Source of the DNA: Trebonia sp963785645
GTDB lineage: Bacteria; Actinomycetota; Actinomycetes; Streptosporangiales; Streptosporangiaceae
Length of the DNA stretch: 64,000 bases
Reading direction: 5' to 3'
NCBI GenBank assembly: GCA_963785645.1
Contig: CAWAWG010000003.1
Span: 372,001 to 436,000, forward strand
Shown: positions 58,066-64,000 of the stretch, piece after piece
Layout: every line of letters starts with the position of its first letter
Numbering within the stretch: position 1 is the first letter of the stretch
Program-made: the position numbers and the translations under genes
The notes under the pieces: generated by a model
Databases searched by the model: none
What the model was told of the DNA's origin: nothing
Seen by the model: the letters and a program-made list of their open reading frames with translations, nothing else

Positions 58066-58470
58066 ATGGCTCTCTACTACCTGGACACCAGCGCCGCGTT
58101 CAAGCTCCTGGCCGCCGAGGAGCACGCCGAGGCGTTTCTCGCCTTCTACCGCGAACACCGCAGCGACAACTGGATCAGCTCGGACCTGCTACGGATTGAG
58201 GTCAGCCGTGCCGTGGCGCGGAACTGGCCCGCGCTGATCCCCGACGCCCAGCGGCTGCTTGATGCCTTCGAGTACGTCCAGATCGACGAGGACGTTGTCC
58301 GCTCCGCCGTCGTCGAGCCCGACCGCTTGCTGCGCTCCCTGGACGCGATCCACCTGGCAACAGCACGGCTGCTCGGCCCGGAACTTACCGCCCTGCTCAC
58401 CTATGACGACCGGCTCGCTAAAGCCGCCGCGGACGCCGGGATACCTGTCCTCGCACCACACGATTCCTGA
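58066..58470 (+). CDS. vapC: PIN-domain ribonuclease toxin (VapC)
   Basis: 134 residues with the PIN-domain acidic set: Asp in YYLDTSAAFKLLAAEEH, Glu in SSDLLRIEVSRAVAR, Asp in RSLDAIHLATARLLG and Asp in LLTYDDRLAKAAADAG. It should cleave RNA with Mg2+ when not bound by the antitoxin. All catalytic residues are present, so the pair looks functional. Confidence 0.9.
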   Translation: MALYYLDTSAAFKLLAAEEHAEAFLAFYREHRSDNWISSDLLRIEVSRAVARNWPALIPDAQRLLDAFEYVQIDEDVVRSAVVEPDRLLRSLDAIHLATARLLGPELTALLTYDDRLAKAAADAGIPVLAPHDS

Positions 58471-58544
58471 ACGCTGTGGGCACCTGTGGGGTGCTAGAAG
58501 TCTGCATGTCCTGTGGCCTACGGCGAAGGCCGGGCTGACCGGAC

Positions 58545-58685
58545 GGCATGATGGTCATCCGTATCCCTGCGCCGGGCCACCCGATGCCGATCTCGGTGAC
58601 GCACCGGGCGACCTGGGCGGGGTCCAGGTCCAGCGGGATGCCGAGCGCCTCGGTGACGTCGGCGGACCCGCTCAGGCCGGCGTGG
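58545..58685 (-). pseudogene. TrpD-like (anthranilate phosphoribosyltransferase) fragment
   Basis: About 45 codons read HAGLSGSADVTEALGIPLDL, DPAQVARCVTEIGIG, resembling the GSADVLEALG helix of anthranilate phosphoribosyltransferases. No start, and no continuation on either side. A remnant; identification is by eye only. Confidence 0.4.
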
Positions 58686-58738
58686 TGTCGAGCGGCTGGT
58701 TCCGCAGCTGCACCTCCGCCGTGCCCTGCACCGCCGAC

Positions 58739-58858
58739 TCAGTGCCGCACCAGCGGCGCCGACAGGCTCACGTTCGCCGGCGTGCAGTCCTCGCCCGTCA
58801 GGCCAGGGATCAGCAGGTACTCATTCAGCGACCGCGAGACCTCGTCAAGGATCCGCAC
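58739..58858 (-). pseudogene. IMP dehydrogenase-like N-terminal fragment
   Basis: From a GTG with GGAGG upstream, about 39 codons read VRILDEVSRSLNEYLLIPGL, TGEDCTPANVSLSAPLVRH, then stop. This resembles the N-terminus of one IMP dehydrogenase class. The rest of the enzyme is absent. Together with the TrpD-like piece it marks a gene graveyard between vapC and the interrupted SARP gene (58471-59083). Confidence 0.38.
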
Positions 58859-59252
58859 GTGCCCTCCGCAGAAAGTAACAGTGAGCCGGTCCCGCCGCCA
58901 CGTGCAGCTCAGGCCGGACCTGCAGCCCGCAGCCATCACCGGCCCGGGAAACTGCAAGTATGGTGACGCACAGTATAAGACTAGTGCCAGAGCCGCGTGA
59001 GCCGAACCAGCCGCGCAGGACGGCTCCACGTGGCCACTTAGCGTACAAGGACGCGTCGCGGCGGGCGGGTTCTTTGGTGAAATCTAGGAAACCTCGACGG
59101 AAAGAATATTTTGCCGGAGGCGCTGCAAGTCGCGCGACGGGTCCACGCCGAGTTTATCATTGAGCACCGCCCGGACATTCTGATATGCCTGCAGCGCTTC
59201 ACCGCGCCGCCCAGACCGGTTCAGTGCCATAATGAGCTAGGCATGGAACATT

Positions 59253-60201
59253 GAACCTTTTTCAACCCGCAGGTCAGGCCGTCTCTTGAAGTTGTAGAAC
59301 GTGAATAGCCTTGGCGAGCTTGCCGACGGTGGTGGGGCAGCAGCGGACCTTGCGGAGGATGCCCCAGGTCTTGAGCTGGGCGTTTGCCCGCTCACCGGGG
59401 GCGCGCAGGCGGGCATGGGCGCGGTTGGCCTCCTTCTCGGAATCGAGGATCTTCCCTCCCTTGCGCTTCTTGTACGGCAGGTACGCCCGCAGCGCTCCCC
59501 GGTAGCCGCTGTCGGCGAGAACGGCGAGGCCAGCGGCTTGCAGTTCGTCCAGGACGCCCCAGATCCACTCGGCTCGCTTGTCATGGACCGAGCCGGGCAG
59601 TCCGCCGGAGACCCACAGGACGTCGCCGTGCGGAGATGCGATGACCTGCAGGTTTACCCCGTGCTTCTTGTGCTTTCCCGAGTAGAACGGCTTGTCGCGG
59701 GCGACCCGGTCGATCGGGATCAGCGTCCCGTGACGACGACATACGCGTGACCTGCCCTTTTAGCATCCCGGACGCCTTGCGGAGCTTCGGCGCGCGGGCG
59801 GCGAGCAGCCCGAGGGCCTCGTGCACGTACCGCCAGGCCGTGGCGGTCCCGACGTTGAAACCCGCCGCGGCCTGCGCGAACGTCTCGCCCTTCTTCAGGT
59901 GCACGAGTACCAGCAGCGCCTGCCGCCCGGCATCGAGCTTCCGCCACACGGACCCGATCGCCTTCCGGTGGCGGCGGATGATCCCCGCCGTGAAGTTCAG
60001 CGTCTTCTTCGACAACGGCAGCGCGGCACGGTAAAACAGCATAAGGAGCCCCTGGGCGGACGAGTTGATGTGGTAATCCCTCGCCTACCAGGGGCTTCGC
60101 CATATCCGCAGCCACATGCCGCACTCGCGGCCGGGACGAGACGACAACGTCATCATTCACACTACGAACTCGATCGACTACATCAAGGATGAAAAAGGTT
60201 C
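59253..60201 (-). mobile_element. IS5-family insertion sequence, copy 1 (decayed)
   Basis: 949 bp with terminal inverted repeats GAACCTTTTTCAACC / GAACCTTTTTCATCC and a flanking ATT on each side (59250-59252, 60202-60204). Nearly identical to copy 2 at 60447-61397 but two bases shorter; both missing bases are in the transposase gene. Confidence 0.9.
59274..60042 (-). pseudogene. IS5-family transposase, frameshifted
   Basis: Same protein as copy 2, broken by two single-base deletions: one C near 59727 (within the DGTLIPID codons) and one C near 59770 (KAVRDAKR becomes KASGMLKG). The N- and C-terminal parts remain readable in separate frames. Confidence 0.88.
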
Positions 60202-60446
60202 ATTCATTGAGCGGAAAAGTGGCGACCAGTGATTTCAGTTCGCTGATCATCTGGCGATGACGGCCAAGTTTCATGTCGGCTTTGATCCGAAGTTCCAATG
60301 CACTGATACGCTGTTCTTCAAGGTAGACTATGTGCGGCTGGAGGATGGCGCCGACCTGAACGTTGGCAAGGGCCGGTCCGGCCCACATGTCGAGTGCTCG
60401 ATTCAGGACCTCTGACGCAGGCTGGGCTTGTCCGCTCTCTAGCAGT

Positions 60447-61397
60447 GAACCTTTTTCAACCCGCAGGTCAGGCCGTCTCTTGAAGTTGTAGAACGTGAAT
60501 AGCCTTGGCGAGCTTGCCGACGGTGGTGGGGCAGCAGCGGACCTTGCGGAGGATGCCCCAGGTCTTGAGCTGGGCGTTTGCCCGCTCACCGGGGGCGCGC
60601 AGGCGGGCATGGGCGCGGTTGGCCTCCTTCTCGGAATCGAGGATCTTCCCTCCCTTGCGCTTCTTGTACGGCAGGTACGCCCGCAGCGCTCCCCGGTAGC
60701 CGCTGTCGGCGAGAACGGCGAGGCCAGCGGCTTGCAGTTCGTCCAGGACGCCCCAGATCCACTCGGCTCGCTTGTCATGGACCGAGCCGGGCAGTCCGCC
60801 GGAGACCCACAGGACGTCGCCGTGCGGAGATGCGATGACCTGCAGGTTTACCCCGTGCTTCTTGTGCTTTCCCGAGTAGAACGGCTTGTCGCGGGCGACC
60901 CGGTCGATCGGGATCAGCGTCCCGTCGACGACGACATACGCGTGACCTGCCCTTTTAGCATCCCGGACCGCCTTGCGGAGCTTCGGCGCGCGGGCGGCGA
61001 GCAGCCCGAGGGCCTCGTGCACGTACCGCCAGGCCGTGGCGGTCCCGACGTTGAAACCCGCCGCGGCCTGCGCGAACGTCTCGCCCTTCTTCAGGTGCAC
61101 GAGTACCAGCAGCGCCTGCCGCCCGGCATCGAGCTTCCGCCACACGGACCCGATCGCCTTCCGGTGGCGGCGGATGATCCCCGCCGTGAAGTTCAGCGTC
61201 TTCTTCGACAACGGCAGCGCGGCACGGTAAAACAGCATAAGGAGCCCCTGGGCGGACGAGTTGATGTGGTAATCCCTCGCCTACCAGGGGCTTCGCCATA
61301 TCCGCAGCCACATGCCGCACTCGCGGCCGGGACGAGACGACAACGTCATCATTCACACTACGAACTCGATCGACTACATCAAGGATGAAAAAGGTTC
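60447..61397 (-). mobile_element. IS5-family insertion sequence, copy 2 (intact)
   Basis: 951 bp bounded by the inverted repeats GAACCTTTTTCA and flanked by a 3-bp duplication AGT (60444-60446, 61398-61400). It carries one intact transposase. Insertion is into the SARP gene just after its DNA-binding domain. Confidence 0.93.
60468..61238 (-). CDS. IS5-family transposase (HTH_4 / DDE_4)
   Basis: 256 residues. The N-terminal helix-turn-helix (KKGETFAQAAAGFNVGTATA; WRYVHEALGLLA) precedes a DDE nuclease: first Asp in AYVVVDGTLIPID, second in LAVLADSGYRGALRAYLPYK, Glu in RLRAPGERANAQLKTW. All three catalytic acids and the full frame are present, so the element could be active and could mobilise copy 1. 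The ATG is at 61238. Confidence 0.92.
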   Translation of the reverse strand: MLFYRAALPLSKKTLNFTAGIIRRHRKAIGSVWRKLDAGRQALLVLVHLKKGETFAQAAAGFNVGTATAWRYVHEALGLLAARAPKLRKAVRDAKRAGHAYVVVDGTLIPIDRVARDKPFYSGKHKKHGVNLQVIASPHGDVLWVSGGLPGSVHDKRAEWIWGVLDELQAAGLAVLADSGYRGALRAYLPYKKRKGGKILDSEKEANRAHARLRAPGERANAQLKTWGILRKVRCCPTTVGKLAKAIHVLQLQETA

Positions 61398-61713
61398 AGT
61401 GCCTGACCCTGCGCGGTCAGTCGATTGAAGACCTTCACGTCCACCTGATCGTCTGCCGTTCGCAAGACGTAGCCCGGCGGCCTGGTTTCGAGCAAATCGC
61501 TGAACACCGGACCCAGGTTCTCTTTCTCAAAGATCTTCCGCAGGTTGTAGATGTACGTCTGGACGGCGGTAGCCGCGCTTTTCGGAGGGGTGGATCCCCA
61601 CAATTCTTCGATCAGAGAATTTATGTGGACGACCCTGTTCCCGCTACCACGAGAACTGCGAGAACCTGGCGTACCTTAGGCGCTGTGGGAGTCCAAATGC
61701 GCGGTATCACCTC

Positions 61714-62118
61714 GCTGTGGCCCAGCGTCAGCAGCCTCGCGCGCATTCGCGTCTGACATGGCCGGACCGGGCATGGCTGGCGCTGCTCGCGGGGACGGTG
61801 CCCGCCGAGCGGCTGGCGGCGATGCGATTGATCGTCACTCCCGGCACGATCGTGCGGTGGCACCGCGGCATCGTCCGCCGCCGCTGGGCGCGCCGGTCGC
61901 GTGGGGGCCGCTCCGGGCGCCCGGCGACGCATCGCAAGATACGGTCGGCGGTGCTGCGGCTTGCCCGGGAGAACGAGTCGTGGGGATACCGGCGGATCCA
62001 CGGCGAACTCGCGGCACTCGGCATCACGGTGGCACCGTCCACGGTCTGGCAGATCCTTAAGGACGCTGGGATCGGCCCGGCACCGCGCCGGGACGGCCCC
62101 GGCTGGGCGGAGTTCCCG
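61714..62118 (+). pseudogene. Integrase-core transposase fragment
   Basis: About 130 codons of the N-terminal half of an rve-type transposase: LIVTPGTIVRWHRGIVRRRW, ARENESWGYRRIHGELAALG and APSTVWQILKDAGIGPAPRR, ending DGPGWAEF. The DDE core that normally follows is absent. Homology stops exactly where the antisense TnsA-like fragment begins, near 62118. Confidence 0.75.
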
Positions 62119-62450
62119 GTGAAGTCCAGCGCCAGCAGCAGCGACCGCTCCTCCAGCGACTCGAACCCGTGCAGCCGCCCCGTCGACACCATGAACTGCA
62201 GCCCCGGCCGGTGCCGCTGCCGCTGCCGCCAGGTGAACCGCCGCGCCGGCGCGCACCCCGCCACCGGCACATCTCCCAGGTCCCGGACCGCGCACGCCAC
62301 ATCGCCGCCCGAAGTACGCCAGGTGGCCGTCCACCGCCGGGGCCACCCCGCGACCAGCCCCAGGCAACCACGTTGCATCTCGGTCCCGTAGTCCAGGAAC
62401 AGGTCATCAATCCCGCAGCGGTCCGACACCACCGGCACCACATCGCTCAT
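62119..62450 (-). pseudogene. TnsA-like endonuclease fragment, 3'-truncated
   Basis: About 110 residues: MSDVVPVVSDRCGIDDLFLD, then RRFTWRQRQRHRPGLQFMVS and GFESLEERSLLLALDF. This resembles the N-terminal portion of TnsA-like heteromeric transposase endonucleases of actinobacteria, with the ES.EE...LALDF pattern. The nuclease core after LALDF is cut off at the junction with the transposase fragment. Assignment is tentative. Confidence 0.5.
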
Positions 62451-62528
62451 TGTCACCAGGAAAGTGCACCACGCAGAAAAAGATCGCGGCCAGTGTAGTC
62501 AAAGGGATCGATGCGGTAACGGGCCGCG

Positions 62529-63794
62529 CTAGCTGACTTTCCCGCCTGCGTCGGGGAGTTTCACGCCTGGGGGCGGCGTGCCCGTCCAGGAGAATACAGG
62601 CGGGGTTGACCAGTCGGCAGGAAGGCTGAAGTCGACCATGGCATCGGAGAAACCTGTGTCGCTGAAGTCCACCGTGCCGCCGGAGAACCCGGCACTGCGG
62701 AAGCTGACCGAGCCTCGGGAGAACGAGGAACCTTTAAAGGAGACCGTGCCGCCGGAGAAGCGGGCGAAGCCGAACTCGACCGCGGCGCCGCAGAAACGGA
62801 CGAGCCTGAAATAGACCGTGCCACCGGAGAAACGGGCGAAGCTGAAGCCGACCGGGCCGCCAGAGAGCTCGGCGAGGTCGAAGTCGACCGTGCCACCGGA
62901 GAAACGGGCACTGGCGAAGTGGATCGGGCCGCCGTGGAACTGGGCGTAGCTGAAGGTCACCGTGCCGCCGGAGAATTCGGCATCGCCGAAGCTAACCGTC
63001 CCGCCAGAGAACTCGGCCCGGTAGAAGCTGACCTGGCCGCCGGAGAACTGGGCGTGGTCGAAGAACACCACGCCGCCGGAGAACTTGGCGTGTCCGAAGC
63101 TAACCTGGCCACCGGAGAACTGGGCACGGTCGAAGAACACCTCTCCGCCGGGGAACTCGGCGCCGTAGAAGCTGACCTCGCCGCCGGAGAACCGAGCATC
63201 GCGGAAGTCGCCGCCGTCAAAGACAACGCCCGTGAAGTCGAAGTTCAGGCCCTGCCAGGACACCGAAGCATCCGCTTTGATGTGCGCGGTGATGGCCCGG
63301 ATGACTGTGTGGCGGACTCTTTGGCTGGCCTGGAAGTCGAGTCGTTCAGCCGCAGGAACATCCCCGCCGGGGTCGGATTCGTAAGGCAGTTGCAGGTAGG
63401 CGCACAGGACGTCGACGCAGGTCTGCCGGTTTTCTTCCCAGTCATCGGCTAGGCCCGCCATAGCATGCACCCCGGCTAGCCGGACAGCTGGTTTGTCGCT
63501 CCCCAGTTGCTCAGCCGCAGTAGCAAAACGTTCGTTCAAGGTCCGGCCACGCTGCTCCGCGAGGGTCCGGTCCAGTTGCTCGCTCTGCGCCTTCAACGTC
63601 TCCGTCAGCTGCTCGCGTTGTTGCGCGAACGTCCGGTCGAGCTGCTCTTGCTGCTTTTCGAGAGCCTTCTCAGCCGACTTCTCGGCAGCGTTGGTGCTTG
63701 CGCGCTGGCTAAGCGACTGCACTACCAAGGTGACCGCCAGGGTCAGCCCGCTTGCCCCGGCCGCGATCCACGCAGCGACAACTGCAGGGTCCAT
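62529..63794 (-). CDS. Membrane-anchored 12-residue-repeat (pentapeptide-like) beta-helix protein
   Basis: 421 residues. An N-terminal membrane helix (VAAWIAAGASGLTLAVTLVV) precedes a Gln/Glu-rich coiled coil (~33-90). The conserved actinobacterial block ERFATAAEQLGSDKPAVRLA, GVHAMAGLADDW, CVDVLCAYLQLPYE comes next. A short entry (LNFDFTGVVFDGGDFRDARF) leads to sixteen units of AxFSGGxVxFxx, such as AQFSGGQVSFGH and ARFSGGTVDFDL, at ~195-390. The repeats should form a right-handed beta-helix like pentapeptide-repeat proteins, but with a 12-residue period. Function unknown; the helix lies on the cytoplasmic or outer face of the membrane. Confidence 0.82.
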   Translation of the reverse strand: MDPAVVAAWIAAGASGLTLAVTLVVQSLSQRASTNAAEKSAEKALEKQQEQLDRTFAQQREQLTETLKAQSEQLDRTLAEQRGRTLNERFATAAEQLGSDKPAVRLAGVHAMAGLADDWEENRQTCVDVLCAYLQLPYESDPGGDVPAAERLDFQASQRVRHTVIRAITAHIKADASVSWQGLNFDFTGVVFDGGDFRDARFSGGEVSFYGAEFPGGEVFFDRAQFSGGQVSFGHAKFSGGVVFFDHAQFSGGQVSFYRAEFSGGTVSFGDAEFSGGTVTFSYAQFHGGPIHFASARFSGGTVDFDLAELSGGPVGFSFARFSGGTVYFRLVRFCGAAVEFGFARFSGGTVSFKGSSFSRGSVSFRSAGFSGGTVDFSDTGFSDAMVDFSLPADWSTPPVFSWTGTPPPGVKLPDAGGKVS

Positions 63795-64000
63795 ACGTGG
63801 AACTTAGTACGCCCCTGGCACGAATGAATCCACGCACGGTCAGACAGGCGGCTAGATGCTGGAGTTGCGCCGTCACCAGTCAGCCAGGGTCTAAGGCGAG
63901 CGGGCATGCTGGCAATTACTCAGGTGCAAGCCCTGACGAAGTGCCTCGTGCTGCATAAGCATCGGGTCATCTGCCGCGACAGACGACACCGTCATTCGCC
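63795..64000. other. Window end, no gene seen
   Basis: 206 bp upstream of the repeat protein. The short open frames present show no protein-like features. It probably holds the promoter of the minus-strand gene. Confidence 0.4.

Larger units (their letters stand above)
59084..61746 (-). pseudogene. SARP-family regulator interrupted twice by the same IS
   Basis: Three separated pieces make one AfsR/SARP protein of ~240 residues. 61398-61746: OmpR-like winged helix (TAPKVRQVLAVL; INSLIEELWGSTPPKSAATA; VQTYIYNLRKIF; RPPGYVLR), itself carrying a -1 shift near 61640. 60202-60446: BTAD start (LLESGQAQPASEVLNRALDM to QMISELKSLVATFPLNE). 59084-59252: BTAD end (MALNRSGRRGEALQAYQNVR; DKLGVDPSRDLQRL). 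Removing the right-hand IS with one target copy restores GQALLESGQ in frame. The last piece also holds an in-frame TAG where Gln is expected. The gene is dead. It would have activated a secondary-metabolite or similar cluster. Confidence 0.82.

Overview
The window is high-GC DNA from a filamentous-type actinobacterium. The evidence is strong GC3 bias, frequent GTG/TTG starts, ATGA-overlapped operons, TANNNT -10 hexamers, a SARP-type regulator, a LuxR-type ATPase regulator and a gene block matching the Streptomyces coelicolor SCO2521-SCO2525 families. I cannot name genus or species from sequence alone. No rRNA, tRNA or CRISPR array was seen.

Layout. 0.1-20 kb: stress and membrane genes (PPK2 polyphosphate kinase, a P-type ATPase missing its catalytic middle, two carboxymuconolactone-decarboxylase-like proteins, DUF2252, DUF1269, SHOCT, RDD, STAS-like, a K+ channel, HdeD-like, sensor kinases, an MFS carrier). 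Several of these are broken: a GAF kinase with an internal deletion, a kinase lacking its phospho-acceptor His, and a twice-frameshifted MFS gene. 20-33 kb: a large LuxR-family ATPase regulator, then a SCO2521-SCO2525-like block of unknown function (variant P-loop protein, methyltransferase, large uncharacterised proteins) next to a 1035-residue WD40 / Ras-like GTPase / zinc-ribbon / TIR protein. 33-35 kb: truncated metal genes (HMA, NiCoT).

34-48.6 kb: a catabolic locus (alcohol dehydrogenase, APC permease, alpha/beta hydrolase, CoA ligase, aminotransferase, beta-hydroxyacid-type dehydrogenase, P5C-type aldehyde dehydrogenase, PucR regulator, FAD oxidoreductase, acyl-CoA dehydrogenase, DUF6282). 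Six promoters in it share a TTCGACAnnYGY element whose first base lies exactly 70 or 71 nt from the first base of a TANNNT -10 hexamer. This reads as one regulon for a so far unassigned substrate, probably driven by the local PucR protein.

48.7-57.6 kb: a secreted surface-protein locus: two small WxL-like proteins, a DUF916-like membrane-anchored partner, and a giant LamG / RCC1 / FN3 / WxL-like protein whose 21 RCC1 repeats fall into three sets of seven, followed by a small secreted protein. 57.7-64 kb: a VapBC-type toxin-antitoxin pair, gene fragments, a SARP regulator interrupted twice by the same IS5-type element, truncated transposase and TnsA-like fragments, and a membrane protein with sixteen 12-residue beta-helix repeats.

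Recurring single-base indels (MFS, alcohol dehydrogenase, SARP, one IS copy), several in G/C runs, mean some 'pseudogenes' could be assembly or sequencing errors; raw reads would settle this.
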